Part shown: positions 17,877 to 28,632 of the stretch, one piece after another
How positions within the stretch are numbered: position 1 is the first letter of the stretch
How the letters are laid out: each line of letters starts with the position of its first letter
Assembly: GCA_905182025.1 (NCBI GenBank)
Contig: CAJJAA010000009.1
Span: 62,001-126,000, forward strand
Source: an uncultured OM182 clade bacterium
GTDB lineage: Bacteria > Pseudomonadota > Gammaproteobacteria > Pseudomonadales > Azotimanducaceae
DNA: 64,000 bases
Reading direction: 5' to 3'
The notes under the pieces: model-generated
Databases searched by the model: none
The model's input: the letters and a program-made list of their open reading frames with translations, nothing else
Told to the model about the DNA's origin: nothing
Translations under genes and position numbers: made by a program

Positions 17877-19667
17877 CTATTCAGTTCCTGAAAAGGGTGC
17901 AACCCTTAGGACTTCTTCAACGGTCGTTATACCTGACGCGACCTTCAACGCCCCGGCAAGCCTCAATGTCTTCATGCCCTCTTTCATACCACCCATACGC
18001 AGTTTGCCTATGTCTGCCGTTTCATCAATCAGACTTTTGATTTTGTCCGTCATAGGCAATAGCTCATAAATTCCTTCTCGGCCACGGTAGCCGGTATCGC
18101 GACATTCCAAACAACCAACCGGTTTGTACATGATCTTAGGTGCATTCATCTTCCAAGGAGTCGTCAACGCTTTCCAACCCTCTGGGTCGGGGTCAGCGAT
18201 GGCTTTACACTCTGAGCACAGGGTTCGGACAAGTCGTTGCGCCATAATACCCAGTACCGTCGCTTTAATAAGATACGGCGCCACCCCCAGTTCCAACAAT
18301 CTGGTTAATGCCGATGGCGCGTCATTTGTGTGCAACGTTGAGATCACAAGGTGTCCGGTTAAGGCTGCTTGAATGGCGATGTTCGCAGTCTCCAAGTCGC
18401 GAATCTCACCCACCATAATAATATCGGGGTCTTGCCTAAGTAATGCCCGCACACCATCAGCAAAGCTCAGGTCAATGTTGTGATGCACCTGCATTTGATT
18501 AAAGCTGGGTTCTACCATTTCAATCGGGTCTTCGATCGTACAAACATTAACTTCTTCGGTCGCGAGATGTTTTAAACTGGTGTACAGCGTGGTGGTTTTG
18601 CCCGAACCCGTTGGTCCAGTGACTAATACAATGCCGTTTGGATTCTGCACCATAGACTCCCAGCGATCGTAATCATCGTTCGCCAAGCCCAATTGGGCGA
18701 ATGTTTTCAGGAGAATATCGGGGTCGAATATCCGCATAACCATTTTTTCACCGAAGGCTGTCGGTAAAGTCGAAAGGCGCAGTTCTATCTCATGCGCATC
18801 ATGGGTTTTGGTTTTCAGTCGACCATCTTGGGGTCTACGCTTCTCAGCAACATCCATTCTACCCAATATCTTCAAACGACTTACCACAGCCGTCATGACT
18901 GAACCGGGTAACTCATAAACAAGGTTTAGCACCCCATCTATCCTAAATCTTACCCTGCCTTTAACTCGCCTCGGCTCGAGATGAATGTCACTCGCCCTTT
19001 GGGTGAAGGCATAGCCTAGCAACCAGTCAACAATATTGATGACGTGTTCATCATTTGCCTCCATGGTTTCGAGCTGACCAAGCTCTAGCATCTGCTCCAA
19101 GTTCGACAAAGAATTATTATTGAGTCCCAGAGCGTTAGCCTGGCTCACTGAGCGTGCCATCGTGTAAAACTCAGTCGTGTACTGTCGAATCATCGCCGGG
19201 TTGGAAATGACACGGGTCACTACTTTGCCAGGTTGGCTCTGCGAAATTGTCGTTTCCCAGCTCGAAACACTAGGCTCAGCGCTAGCAATGATAACTTCAT
19301 CATCTTTTACTTCTAACGCTAGCAACCCGTGCCTTTTAGCAAACTCATGGGACATCACTTTGGTGATGATTTGGGAGTCGATTTTTAATGGATCGATTCG
19401 ATGGTAGGGTTGTTTTGATTTTTCACATAACCAAAGCGTTAGCGTTTCGAGATCGAGCGCTGCACTGGGTTTTTTTTGATCCTGCATTAACTCTTCTGCG
19501 ATCAGCTCTAAAGGATGCCATTTCAGTTGATCTTTCGTTCTTGTTTTTAGACTGAGTTGGTCAGCATCTTTGACTGACAGGCGCCCATCTGCCACCAAAT
19601 CATTGATGATCGTTCTAAAGTTAAGCGCGATATCCGGCTTATTACGGTTGGCTTCGGAAAGACTCAC
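17877..19667 (-). CDS. GspE/PulE/PilB-type secretion ATPase
   Basis: About 596 residues. Order: N-terminal MshEN/T2SSE_N-like region (to about 170), a linker, then ATPase with ASDIHLEP, Walker A GPTGSGKTTTLYTSL, Asp box, Walker B LLRQDPDIIMVGEIRD, His box TGHLVISTLHTNDAPSAL, and a zinc site of paired cysteines (CSEC and CLEC). Such ATPases drive type II secretion, type IV or MSHA pilus assembly. No other pilus or secretion gene adjoins it, so its machine is elsewhere. GTG 19667 is preferred because GAGG lies five bases upstream; GTG 19673 is the alternative. Confidence 0.9.
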   Translation of the reverse strand: MSLSEANRNKPDIALNFRTIINDLVADGRLSVKDADQLSLKTRTKDQLKWHPLELIAEELMQDQKKPSAALDLETLTLWLCEKSKQPYHRIDPLKIDSQIITKVMSHEFAKRHGLLALEVKDDEVIIASAEPSVSSWETTISQSQPGKVVTRVISNPAMIRQYTTEFYTMARSVSQANALGLNNNSLSNLEQMLELGQLETMEANDEHVINIVDWLLGYAFTQRASDIHLEPRRVKGRVRFRIDGVLNLVYELPGSVMTAVVSRLKILGRMDVAEKRRPQDGRLKTKTHDAHEIELRLSTLPTAFGEKMVMRIFDPDILLKTFAQLGLANDDYDRWESMVQNPNGIVLVTGPTGSGKTTTLYTSLKHLATEEVNVCTIEDPIEMVEPSFNQMQVHHNIDLSFADGVRALLRQDPDIIMVGEIRDLETANIAIQAALTGHLVISTLHTNDAPSALTRLLELGVAPYLIKATVLGIMAQRLVRTLCSECKAIADPDPEGWKALTTPWKMNAPKIMYKPVGCLECRDTGYRGREGIYELLPMTDKIKSLIDETADIGKLRMGGMKEGMKTLRLAGALKVASGITTVEEVLRVAPFSGTE

Positions 19668-19673
19668 CTTCAC

Positions 19674-19886
19674 CTCAATTCTTATGGCTCAATGTATGTT
19701 GTGGAACACCCGATTTCACTATAGCTTACACTCTTCTTATCCAGACATAAAAAGTCGTTTACGAGTCTTGTTAGCATCCAATACTCGTTAGTACTCTGGC
19801 GGCTTACAGAGACTTTATTTTGGGCAGTCTCAACCCAACGGGGATTATCGTCTAAACTGTCAAGATTAGTCCCGGGAGATATTTTA
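19674..19886. promoter_or_regulatory. Divergent intergenic region, GspE ATPase / argE
   Basis: The argE ribosome site GGGAG is at 19874-19878, 8 bases before its ATG. No consensus ArgR box and no confident promoter was found by eye. Confidence 0.35.
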
Positions 19887-21053
19887 ATGCAGATTCCACC
19901 GTTAAAGGAGATGGTTAGCAGTCTTATCGCCGCCCCTTCGGTTAGCAGCACCATGCCACAATTTGATCAGAGCAACCTTGAAGTTGTTCACCTTCTGGCT
20001 AATTGGCTTACGCCGCTTGGCTTCAACGTCGATATACAGCCGATTACCGACCGCCCCGGAAAAGCCAATATCATTGCAACGCTCGGCGAAGGGCGCGATG
20101 GGCTTCTTCTTTCAGGCCATACCGACACAGTGCCTTTTGATGTGCATCTTTGGCAATCGGACCCCTTTACAGTGCAAGAACGCGATAATCGTTGGTATGG
20201 ACTTGGAATCTGCGATATGAAAAGTTTCCTCGCGATGTGTGTCACAGCCGCCGCACCCTATGCCCACACCAAACCGACGCGACCCTTAACAATACTCGGC
20301 ACGGCGGACGAAGAGTCCTCCATGTCAGGTGCTCGGTCAATTACTCGAGAAGCCATCAATCACAGCCGTTTCGCGCTCATTGGCGAGCCCACCAATCTGC
20401 AAGCAATCACGCGCCACAAGGGCATAATGATGCTGTCATTAACCATCACAGGGCACTCCGGACATTCATCAAACCCCGACTTGGGTAATAACGCGATAGA
20501 TGGAACAGGCATTGCCATTGAGCTACTCAGTAAATTTCGCGCAGATATGGCCAAAAAATATCAAGATACTCAGTTCGAGGTACATTACCCGACACTCAAT
20601 CTCGGCTGTATTCATGGAGGTGACAACCCAAACCGCATTTGCGATCACGCCGAGTTGTCATTCGACCTACGCATATTGCCGGGCATGAACAGCCTAGCAA
20701 TTGTCGAACAACTCGATAGCACGCTTGGCCCGGTACTCAACCAACGCGGCCTTGCAATGGACCTGAAACTGCTCCATGCACCAATAAACCCCTTTGAATG
20801 CAATGGCATTGAGCTTCTCGATACAATTGCACAGTTTCAACAGAATAGGGATGACACATCAAGCAATACTCATGGCGGTGCTGTAGCATTTGCCACTGAA
20901 GCACCGTTTTTGACCGATTTAGGGGTTGAGACTATTGTCATGGGCCCCGGCTCAATTGACCAAGCGCATCAGCCGAATGAATTTTTAGATCTATCACAAC
21001 TGGACCCTACAATTGCTATAATCCGTGCCCTAATTCAGAAGTACTGCTATTAA
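19887..21053 (+). CDS. argE: Acetylornithine deacetylase
   Basis: Hydrolyses N2-acetylornithine to ornithine in arginine synthesis. 388 residues, M20 zinc peptidase fold. Metal ligands and catalytic residues appear in LLSGHTDTVPFD, a bridging Asp in GLGICDMKSF, EES in TADEESSMSGA, and the closing GPGSIDQAHQPNEFL with its His. The lid dimerisation domain starts near HKGIMMLSLTITGHSGHSS. It opens an argE-argA-ilvD cluster; argA follows 56 bases later. Confidence 0.96.
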   Translation: MQIPPLKEMVSSLIAAPSVSSTMPQFDQSNLEVVHLLANWLTPLGFNVDIQPITDRPGKANIIATLGEGRDGLLLSGHTDTVPFDVHLWQSDPFTVQERDNRWYGLGICDMKSFLAMCVTAAAPYAHTKPTRPLTILGTADEESSMSGARSITREAINHSRFALIGEPTNLQAITRHKGIMMLSLTITGHSGHSSNPDLGNNAIDGTGIAIELLSKFRADMAKKYQDTQFEVHYPTLNLGCIHGGDNPNRICDHAELSFDLRILPGMNSLAIVEQLDSTLGPVLNQRGLAMDLKLLHAPINPFECNGIELLDTIAQFQQNRDDTSSNTHGGAVAFATEAPFLTDLGVETIVMGPGSIDQAHQPNEFLDLSQLDPTIAIIRALIQKYCY

Positions 21054-21109
21054 TACGTAACCACTAGGCGCGAGGTTCGCATTGCTAGCAAACAAATGTC
21101 AGGCAGACC

Positions 21110-22411
21110 ATGGTCGATAATCGTCAACACGTTAAATGGTTTAGGGAGTCTTCTCCCTATATCAAAGCTCACAGGAACAAGACCTTCGTCATCCACCTAG
21201 GTGGCGAAGCTATGGGCCATGAAAACTTCCACAATATCATTGATGATATTTTGCTGTTGAATTCACTTGGCATTCGATTGGTTCTTGCCATGGGTGCAAA
21301 ACCACAAATTGATTCTGCGGTTACCGAAGCAGGCCAAAAAAGCCAAACCGACAACGGTGTCCGCATCACGAGTCCTGAGTTATTGCCTGTCGTGCAGCAA
21401 ACCGTCGGCAAACTCAAAATTGATTTAGAGGCTGCCCTATCCCGCGGAATTGTCAAAACAACCCAGTCGGGACGAGACATTTTTCTTGCCTCTGGAAATT
21501 ACATCAAGGCAAAGCCATTTGGCATCCGCAAAGGAATCGATTTTCACCACACAGGCACCGTCCGAAAAATCAATACAGACTTGATTCACCAACAACTTGA
21601 TATGGGTGCGATCGTCATTGTCGCACCTATTGGCTACTCACCCTCCGGCGAGATTTTTAACATCCACTCAACCGAGGTGGCCGGAGAAGTAGCAACGGCT
21701 CTACTTGCGGACAAGCTCATATTACTTGTTGACGGAACCGGGCAGATGGACCACAACGGCGAACTCATCAGCGAACTGGCGGTAAGCGATATTCAAGCAT
21801 CCGAACTAAAAGCCTATTCTCCCATCGCCATCGCTCACAAAGCCTGCTTGCATAGTGTCGAACGCTGCCATCTGATCAGCTACAAAAAAGATGGCGCGCT
21901 TTTGGAAGAGCTTTTTACTCGAGATGGTGTCGGCACTCAGATCACGCGCGTTAGCTATGAACAGATTAGAAGCGCTGCATCTGAAGATATTCCTGGCATC
22001 TTGGAATTGATAGAGCCATTAGAAGCTGAAGGCACTTTGGTGAAACGATCACGAGAACTTATCGAATCTGAAATTGATAAATTTATTGTCATAGAGAGAG
22101 ACGGATTAATCGTTAGCTGCGCAGCCCTGTATCCGTTCGAGGATAAAGGTGAACTTGCATGCCTTGCCACTCACCCGAGCTACAGAAATGGCAATCGCGG
22201 TGAATTATTACTTAAAGAGATCAAGAAACGAGCGAGAACCAGTAAGATGTCGGCTATATTTGTGCTGACAACGGTCACCACTCATTGGTTTACGGAACGT
22301 GGTTTTGTCGAAAAGGATGTTCAAGACTTACCCCACGGCCGACATTCTCTTTACAACTATCAAAGAAAATCAAAATATTTCGAGATGCCGCTAAAAGCGG
22401 ATTCTCAGTAG
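21110..22411 (+). CDS. argA: Amino-acid N-acetyltransferase (N-acetylglutamate synthase)
   Basis: First enzyme of arginine synthesis. 433 residues (E. coli 443). N-terminal amino-acid-kinase-like domain (to about 285) with [10 protein letters not shown] and [12 protein letters not shown], the site of arginine feedback inhibition in the family. C-terminal GNAT domain (about 290-430) with the acetyl-CoA loop [18 protein letters not shown] and [10 protein letters not shown]. Having both synthase and deacetylase implies the linear arginine route, although ArgJ recycling elsewhere cannot be excluded. Its stop codon overlaps the ilvD ribosome site. Confidence 0.96.
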   Translation: MVDNRQHVKWFRESSPYIKAHRNKTFVIHLGGEAMGHENFHNIIDDILLLNSLGIRLVLAMGAKPQIDSAVTEAGQKSQTDNGVRITSPELLPVVQQTVGKLKIDLEAALSRGIVKTTQSGRDIFLASGNYIKAKPFGIRKGIDFHHTGTVRKINTDLIHQQLDMGAIVIVAPIGYSPSGEIFNIHSTEVAGEVATALLADKLILLVDGTGQMDHNGELISELAVSDIQASELKAYSPIAIAHKACLHSVERCHLISYKKDGALLEELFTRDGVGTQITRVSYEQIRSAASEDIPGILELIEPLEAEGTLVKRSRELIESEIDKFIVIERDGLIVSCAALYPFEDKGELACLATHPSYRNGNRGELLLKEIKKRARTSKMSAIFVLTTVTTHWFTERGFVEKDVQDLPHGRHSLYNYQRKSKYFEMPLKADSQ

Positions 22412-22421
22412 GAGTAACACA

Positions 22422-24269
22422 ATGCCAAGATATCGATCAAAAACATCAACCCATGGCCGTAACATGGCCGGTGCACGAGCACTTTGGCGCGCGACGGGCA
22501 TGAAGGATGATGATTTTAAAAAACCCATCATTGCTATAGCGAACTCATTCACTCAGTTCGTTCCAGGCCATGTTCACCTACACGATCTGGGTCAGTTGGT
22601 GGCGCGAGAAATTGAAAAGTGCGGCGGCGTGGCGAAGGAATTTAACACAATCGCCGTTGATGACGGTATCGCAATGGGGCATGACGGCATGCTCTACAGC
22701 CTGCCTTCACGAGACATTATCTCCGATTCTATCGAATATATGGTCAATGCCCATTGTGCTGATGCACTGGTTTGTATTTCGAATTGCGACAAGATTACGC
22801 CGGGAATGCTCAATGCTGCCCTGCGACTAAACATTCCGACAATCTTCGTCTCTGGCGGTCCAATGGAAGCGGGCAGAACAAAGCTCGCGAATCACAACAC
22901 CAATCTAATTCATGCGATTGTTGTCGCCGCAGATGAAAAAATGACCGATGCGGAAGTCGACGAATATGAACGCTCTGCTTGTCCCACCTGCGGCTCTTGT
23001 TCAGGTATGTTCACCGCGAATTCCATGAATTGTTTGACAGAAGTTCTTGGCCTCGCACTGCCAGGCAATGGCTCCTTGTTGGCGACCCACAAAGACAGAG
23101 AAGAGTTGTTTTTGAATGCGGGTAGAAAAATTGTTTCACTCGCCAAGCAACACTACGAAGAAGACGACTACTCAGTATTGCCTAGAAGTATTGCAAACTA
23201 CGACGCCTTTGCAAATGCCATGTCGATGGACATTGCGATGGGTGGCTCAACCAACACTATTTTGCATCTACTTGCAGCTGCGCAAGAAGCCGAACTCGAC
23301 TTCACCTTGAAAGACATTGATGCGCTCTCGAGAAAAGTGCCTAATCTTTGCAAGGCGGCGCCTGCTATCGACAAATATCACATGGAAGACATCCACCGCG
23401 CTGGCGGCATGATGGCGATTTTAGGTGAGCTTGAGCGGGGTGGGTTGCTCAACACGTCGGTAAACAGCATTCATGGTGAACCGCTCGCTGACACACTTAA
23501 AGAGTGGGACGTCGTGGTGACGAAAAATGAAGCGGTGAAAACATTTTATCGGGCAGGCCCCGCCGGCATTCCAACTCAGACCGCTTTCAGTCAAGCAACG
23601 CGTTACGACACTTTGGACTTAGATCGAGAAGGTGGTTGTATCAGAGATATCAAGCACGCCTATAGTAAAGAAGGTGGTCTTGCGGTTTTGTACGGCAACC
23701 TTGCTGAAAACGGCTGCATCGTGAAGACAGCTGGGGTCGACGAAAGGAGCTGGGTATTCGAAGGACCCGCAAGGGTGTTTGAGTCTCAAGACTCTGCAGT
23801 CGCGGCAATTTTAGATGATCAAATCAAGGAAGGCGACGTTGTCGTGATTCGCTACGAAGGACCAAAGGGCGGACCTGGCATGCAGGAAATGCTGTACCCA
23901 ACCAGCTATTTGAAATCGAAAGGACTTGGCTCGGATTGCGCCCTTTTAACAGATGGACGATTTTCAGGTGGAACATCCGGCCTCTCTATCGGACATGCCT
24001 CACCTGAAGCGGCAGAAGGCGGGGCCATCGCGTTGGTCGAAGAAGGCGATAAGATACAAATTAACATTCCCGCTCGAAGCGTACATCTCGATGTTTCGGA
24101 AGAAACGCTAGCGGCTCGCAGAGACGCAATGGAAGCTAAAGGCAAAGCCGCATGGTTGCCCACTGAGCATCGTACACGCGTGGTCAGCGCAGCACTAAGG
24201 GCTTATGCAGCATTGACAACCAGCGCCGACAAAGGTGCCATCAGGGACGTCGATCAACTTAATCGATAG
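22422..24269 (+). CDS. ilvD: Dihydroxy-acid dehydratase
   Basis: Iron-sulfur dehydratase producing the 2-ketoacid precursors of Val, Leu and Ile. 615 residues (E. coli 616). Cluster cysteines sit in [11 protein letters not shown] and [11 protein letters not shown]. Also [45 protein letters not shown] ribosome site TAGGAG formed around the argA stop lies 7 bases before ATG 22422, so it is probably co-transcribed with argE-argA. Confidence 0.98.
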   Translation: MPRYRSKTSTHGRNMAGARALWRATGMKDDDFKKPIIAIANSFTQFVPGHVHLHDLGQLVAREIEKCGGVAKEFNTIAVDDGIAMGHDGMLYSLPSRDIISDSIEYMVNAHCADALVCISNCDKITPGMLNAALRLNIPTIFVSGGPMEAGRTKLANHNTNLIHAIVVAADEKMTDAEVDEYERSACPTCGSCSGMFTANSMNCLTEVLGLALPGNGSLLATHKDREELFLNAGRKIVSLAKQHYEEDDYSVLPRSIANYDAFANAMSMDIAMGGSTNTILHLLAAAQEAELDFTLKDIDALSRKVPNLCKAAPAIDKYHMEDIHRAGGMMAILGELERGGLLNTSVNSIHGEPLADTLKEWDVVVTKNEAVKTFYRAGPAGIPTQTAFSQATRYDTLDLDREGGCIRDIKHAYSKEGGLAVLYGNLAENGCIVKTAGVDERSWVFEGPARVFESQDSAVAAILDDQIKEGDVVVIRYEGPKGGPGMQEMLYPTSYLKSKGLGSDCALLTDGRFSGGTSGLSIGHASPEAAEGGAIALVEEGDKIQINIPARSVHLDVSEETLAARRDAMEAKGKAAWLPTEHRTRVVSAALRAYAALTTSADKGAIRDVDQLNR

Positions 24270-24307
24270 GCCTTTTAGCGCGTTTTTATCGTATTGAATC
24301 CTTCGAA

Positions 24308-24334
24308 GGGTTGCTGTCTGATGACAGCAATCCC
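24308..24334. terminator. Hairpin after ilvD, possible terminator
   Basis: GGGTTGCTGTC and GACAGCAATCCC form an 11-bp stem with one bulged A and a TGAT loop, 38 bases after the ilvD stop and facing hemE. No run of T follows on either strand, so factor-independent termination is not assured. Confidence 0.45.
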
Positions 24335-24461
24335 TCTTGGACATATCGAGCATAGAACCGCAATCCACCCATGAACAGCCCACAAGAACTCACGACCTGT
24401 CTCGCTCAACCCTTTAGCTCATCTTCGTAAATGTCGTGTTGCGTTTCGAATTGATTACACA

Positions 24462-24479
24462 CTCGACAACCGAGTCGAG
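24462..24479. terminator. Second hairpin between ilvD and hemE
   Basis: CTCGAC-AACCGA-GTCGAG is a perfect 6-bp stem with a 6-base loop, followed on the plus strand by an AT-rich stretch ending CTTTTC. It may end transcription from either side; weak evidence. Confidence 0.3.
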
Positions 24480-24505
24480 GATAAATCGCTTTTCAATCGG
24501 CGCGC

Positions 24506-25543
24506 TTATCGCTGCGTATACTCATGCACAAAATCAACCAAAGCTTTAACGTTTGAGACAGGTGTCTCTGGAATGATGCCGTGACCAAGATTGAAAATGT
24601 GCCCCGGCTTACCGCCAACCTCATCCAGCAGTTCCTTCGCTTTACTAATAACGGCATCCTCGGTAGCACATAGGATAATGGGGTCCAGGTTACCCTGAAC
24701 TGACTTTACGCCGGTCAACTCCCAAGTTTCCATCAAGGGTGTACGCCAGTCCAAAGCCAGCACATCACCTCCAGCCTTAGCCATCAGCGATGACAATGCT
24801 GGGTTACCCGTACCGAAGTGGATCACCGGCACCTTGCCGCTGATCGCCTGCATTAATCGCTCGCTGTGTGGAAAAACATACTGCTCGTAATCAATCGGTG
24901 ACAAGCAACCCACCCAACTATCAAACAATTGCACAGCTTGAACACCTGAGTCGATTTGGTAATTCATGTAATCAATGACGCAATTGGTCATCTTCTCCAT
25001 CAACCGATGCCATGCAGCCGTATCGCCATACATCATCTGCTTCACGAACACGTAATTGCGTGAGCCCTTACCTTCAATGGCATAGGATGCCAAGGTGAAT
25101 GGCGCGCCGCCAAAACCGATTAGGGGGATATTACCGGGTAACTCAGACCGAATAAGCCTGATAACTTCAGCGATGTAAGGCATCGTTTCGATGGAGGGCC
25201 GCTCGGCAATCGCATCGATGTCAGCATGCGTACGAATGGGGTTGCTGATATTGGGGCCAACGCCCGGAATATAATCAAGATCTAATCCCATCGGCTCTAG
25301 GATCGGCAATAAATCAGCAAACATAATCGCCGCGTCCACGCCTAGAATGCGCTGTGCATCACAGGTTGCCTTGGCGGCAAGCTCGGGCGTTTTGAAGAAA
25401 TCCAAGCTAGGTGTCTTTCCCTTAACCTCGTGATATTCAGGCATATAGCGTCCGGCCTGTCGGTTCAGCCAGATTGGCGTGTGCTCAGTTTGTTCGCCTC
25501 TACAGGCTTTCAAGAAAGTCGAGTTCTGTAATTCTGGGGTCAT
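24506..25543 (-). CDS. hemE: Uroporphyrinogen decarboxylase
   Basis: Converts uroporphyrinogen III to coproporphyrinogen III in haem synthesis. 345 residues, normal length. N-terminal substrate motif WLNRQAGRYMPEY, catalytic-Asp region IMFADLLPI, GFGGAPFTLASY, and the closing FNLGHGIIPETPVSNV. Single gene, convergent with ilvD; the promoter should lie in the 95-base gap beyond 25543, upstream of which the minus-strand cyclase gene ends. Confidence 0.98.
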   Translation of the reverse strand: MTPELQNSTFLKACRGEQTEHTPIWLNRQAGRYMPEYHEVKGKTPSLDFFKTPELAAKATCDAQRILGVDAAIMFADLLPILEPMGLDLDYIPGVGPNISNPIRTHADIDAIAERPSIETMPYIAEVIRLIRSELPGNIPLIGFGGAPFTLASYAIEGKGSRNYVFVKQMMYGDTAAWHRLMEKMTNCVIDYMNYQIDSGVQAVQLFDSWVGCLSPIDYEQYVFPHSERLMQAISGKVPVIHFGTGNPALSSLMAKAGGDVLALDWRTPLMETWELTGVKSVQGNLDPIILCATEDAVISKAKELLDEVGGKPGHIFNLGHGIIPETPVSNVKALVDFVHEYTQR

Positions 25544-25638
25544 GTCTGCCCATCAAGTCATGTCGAAAAGGAGCCGCATTATACATGAACTCAACCGCTC
25601 TATGCCTACTCGATAAGATCAAGCGTCGTCCGCCGTTC

Positions 25639-27084
25639 TTACGATAAAATCGTCGATTCACGGCCATTGACCCCCGTTGACGTCACTTGGCTGTCAGCCT
25701 GCGTCTTGCCCGGCCAAGCTCTATACTCTTTTAGCAGCCGTTCAACCGATCGATTTACTGTTTCATCGTCGACGCAGGCTGGATCAATTTCAAACAATAG
25801 GCCGTGCTGAGCAAGCTTGATTACCGGCCGATCAACAGCGACTTTGTCGGCGACAACACGATAACTTTCGACATACTCCCGAATACCCTTTAGCCTCACC
25901 GGCGGCTGAGATTCGCAACGAATCTGATTACCGACCAGTAAGTGTGTGCTGTTCGAGATCAGTATGTCGTCCCGCGACGCTTTGGACTCTAGTCGACTCG
26001 CCAAGTTCACCGCTCCGCCTATCGCTGTATAATCCATTTTTTCACTACAGCCGAAATTACCGACGGCACAATAGCCGGTGTGAATGCCGATTCTGATATG
26101 AAGGTCACTATAAACACCGCTTTCAGCCCAGACTTTGCGCAATCTATCCAGCTCTCGGCGCATTTCAATCGCCATATAGAGACACTGCAGCGCATCAATT
26201 TTGACGCCTTTCGAATGCGGGTCGCCGAAAAATATCATCATGCCATCACCCATAAACTTATCGATCGTACCACCGAAGTTAAGAGCAATCTTTGCCATCG
26301 CATCGAGGTATTCATTCAATATTTTGGTGACGGTTTCTTCTTCGTGAGAGTCCATCAACCAAGTAAACCCTTCGATATCCGAGAAAAATATCGTTAGACG
26401 TTTACGTTGTGTTTTTTTAATTGGCACTGTGCCAGATTCGATCGAGTCATAGACTTGCGGACTAATATATTGTTTAAGACGCACCGTTAGTTGCGATAGT
26501 TTTTCATGCTGATGCGTATTTTGCTTATTCGTAAGACCCATCTTTGAAGTAACTTGGAAGCCTTTCCGCGCAACGATCGACACGTAGACAAATATCGAAA
26601 ACAAACCAACGACACTGGTAAGCCTCGATATTTCAAACAGAAAAATATGCCCATTATAAAAGATACCGAATAGAATCCCACTAATCATTGCAGCAGAAAT
26701 GGACAAGCCCAAATTCAGAAAAAGGCGAGATGGCCGATCGATAATCAACGAACTAATACTCAGCGAAGTTAAAAAATACACCATCACGGGCGGCGAAAAA
26801 CCGCACCAAGTTATCAAAAAACCTGTTAACACCGCATCAATCAGCAGACTTTTCCTCGCACCAACATCGGTGTTGAACCGCAGCAAACAAAAATAAAAAA
26901 CAAAATGTGGATAGATCAGCAGGAGAGTCACGGTCACCCAAACCACCTGAACGTGATAGTGATCTGAATGCGAAAGGTATTGGCTTATGCATACCAGGAT
27001 GGCAAGAAAATAAGCTAAGACGCGAGGTTGATAGATAGCCTTGACGAGATAGTGAGGTGCGCTTGATTTCGATTGCCAGTACAT
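25639..27084 (-). CDS. Membrane-bound class III adenylate cyclase
   Basis: 481 residues. The N-terminal part (about 15-175) has several hydrophobic helices, probably six membrane spans. The cytoplasmic catalytic domain (about 220-400) has both metal aspartates (FFSDIEGFT and FMGDGMMIFFG), Lys in TIDKFMGDG and Asp in KMDYTAIG (ATP rather than GTP choice), and the transition-state NLASRLES with Asn and Arg. All residues for cAMP synthesis are present. A C-terminal tail of about 80 residues is unique. Similar to CyaB-like cyclases, which in Pseudomonas feed Vfr and virulence or pilus regulation; that link is inference. What the membrane domain senses is unknown. Confidence 0.9.
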   Translation of the reverse strand: MYWQSKSSAPHYLVKAIYQPRVLAYFLAILVCISQYLSHSDHYHVQVVWVTVTLLLIYPHFVFYFCLLRFNTDVGARKSLLIDAVLTGFLITWCGFSPPVMVYFLTSLSISSLIIDRPSRLFLNLGLSISAAMISGILFGIFYNGHIFLFEISRLTSVVGLFSIFVYVSIVARKGFQVTSKMGLTNKQNTHQHEKLSQLTVRLKQYISPQVYDSIESGTVPIKKTQRKRLTIFFSDIEGFTWLMDSHEEETVTKILNEYLDAMAKIALNFGGTIDKFMGDGMMIFFGDPHSKGVKIDALQCLYMAIEMRRELDRLRKVWAESGVYSDLHIRIGIHTGYCAVGNFGCSEKMDYTAIGGAVNLASRLESKASRDDILISNSTHLLVGNQIRCESQPPVRLKGIREYVESYRVVADKVAVDRPVIKLAQHGLLFEIDPACVDDETVNRSVERLLKEYRAWPGKTQADSQVTSTGVNGRESTILS

Positions 27085-27394
27085 GCGGACATTGTTATGT
27101 GGCGTCGATCATTTGACAATAGCGCCAGTGTAAGCACATGTTGAAGGTAGTGTAGGTTATACAATGTCAAACTTGTGCGTACCCACCACGGTTGTGACGG
27201 ACATGCCCACCATCGACGCACCTGTGTTCAACATCATCCCAACGTGGCCTGCAAAAAAAACCTAACATCGGGCGAACGAAAACGAATCAATCAAGGGGCA
27301 AGCCTTCAACGGTCAGACAGGCCGCAACAAATATGATCACATTAAACGTAAAAACAAGTCGATGGCAGAGTCGTCCTGACGACCAACTGATCAG
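27085..27394. other. 310-base gap upstream of the adenylate cyclase
   Basis: No gene seen. It should hold the cyclase promoter (minus strand) and the end of fabV. A GTCGTC-CT-GACGAC inverted repeat at 27370-27383 is the only clear symmetry; it lacks a T tract and could be an operator or chance. Confidence 0.4.
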
Positions 27395-28591
27395 CTATGA
27401 TCCCGCAGCCAACACCATGGGCACATCTGGGTCGACCTCTGCGTCATAATCAACGCCCTCAAACCCAAACCCATGCATCTGCAAAAAGGCATCACGATAT
27501 CCAGCAAAATCTGTAATCTCATCGAGGTTTTCGTTAGTCACTTTAGACCATTGAGATTTCACAAAGGCTTGAATTTCATCCCTGAGCTCCCAGTCGTCCA
27601 AACGCACGCGTCCTTGATCATCGACGTCAAATACTTCGCCGGAAAACAATCGAGTATTGAAAAGCCGAGTCGTTTGCTCGATACAACCTTCGTGAGTACC
27701 TTCGCTTTTCATTATTTTGAATAGCAGCGAAAGATACACTGCCATGCCAGGAATCGCTGACGCGGCCTGCGTCATCAAGCCCTTCATAACAGCAACGTAG
27801 GCTTTGCCGTTAACCGACGCCATTGGTTCCTGCAGGGCTTTAGCGGCTCGATCAAGATCAACCTTGGCTCTACCGATAGTGCCATGATAATAAATGGGCC
27901 AGGTCGCTTCTCCACCAAGATAGGTGTAGTTCGTTGTGACGCAACCGTCCGCTAGCACACCAGCTTCGAGCAGCGCCTGAATCCACAATTCCCAATCCTC
28001 TCCGCCCATGACCTGCACGGTGTCATCAATCTCTTGCTGTTCTGCGGGTTCAAGTTCGATGGATCGTAGTTCGGCAGAATTAAAGTCAATGGTGGCACCT
28101 TTGAAAGATTCGCCAATCGGTTTGAGCGCGCTACGCACAACATTGCCATCGGGCAATTGTCTTGCCGGCGCCGCGAGGGAATAGATAACCATATCGATTT
28201 GACCCAAATCTCGCCTAATCAAATCAATTGTTGCCTGTTTTATCTCCACAGAAAATGCATCACCGTTGATGTTCTCCGCATACAGACCAGCATCCTGCGC
28301 TAACTGTGTAAAAGCTGCTGATTTGTACCATCCTGCTGAGGCCGTTCGCTTCCTAACGGCAGGTCGCTCGAAAAAGACCCCAATCGTCGCGGCATCTGAG
28401 CCGAAAGCAGCGGATATCCTCGAAGCGAGTCCATAACCACCTGATGCACCAATAACCAGCACTCTTTTAGGCCCGTTTGGATTTTTTCCCTGGGACTCAA
28501 CATGTGCAATTTGCTGCTTAACATCCATTTCACAACCGGTGGGATGACAGGCGGTGCACAGGAAGCCCTTAATTTTTGGTTTGATGATCAT
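27395..28591 (-). CDS. fabV: Enoyl-[acyl-carrier-protein] reductase (NADH), FabV type
   Basis: Last reduction of fatty-acid elongation, the triclosan-resistant alternative to FabI. 398 residues (family about 400). Start MIIKPKIKGFLCTACHP is diagnostic. Also NAD-binding GASGGYGLASRISAAFG, YSLAAPARQLPDG, and the Y-x8-K catalytic motif in IYYHGTIGRAK. Ends with GFEGVDYDAEVDP. Single gene between lgt and the cyclase. Confidence 0.97.
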   Translation of the reverse strand: MIIKPKIKGFLCTACHPTGCEMDVKQQIAHVESQGKNPNGPKRVLVIGASGGYGLASRISAAFGSDAATIGVFFERPAVRKRTASAGWYKSAAFTQLAQDAGLYAENINGDAFSVEIKQATIDLIRRDLGQIDMVIYSLAAPARQLPDGNVVRSALKPIGESFKGATIDFNSAELRSIELEPAEQQEIDDTVQVMGGEDWELWIQALLEAGVLADGCVTTNYTYLGGEATWPIYYHGTIGRAKVDLDRAAKALQEPMASVNGKAYVAVMKGLMTQAASAIPGMAVYLSLLFKIMKSEGTHEGCIEQTTRLFNTRLFSGEVFDVDDQGRVRLDDWELRDEIQAFVKSQWSKVTNENLDEITDFAGYRDAFLQMHGFGFEGVDYDAEVDPDVPMVLAAGS

Positions 28592-28632
28592 AGTATCGAT
28601 GGTTTCCAGTAGTTGATTTCCAGTAGATGCTT

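Noticed and set aside
27370-27383. GTCGTC-CT-GACGAC as a terminator of fabV
   Set aside because: It lies upstream of the cyclase side, not after a stop in the right direction, and has a 2-base loop and no T tract.
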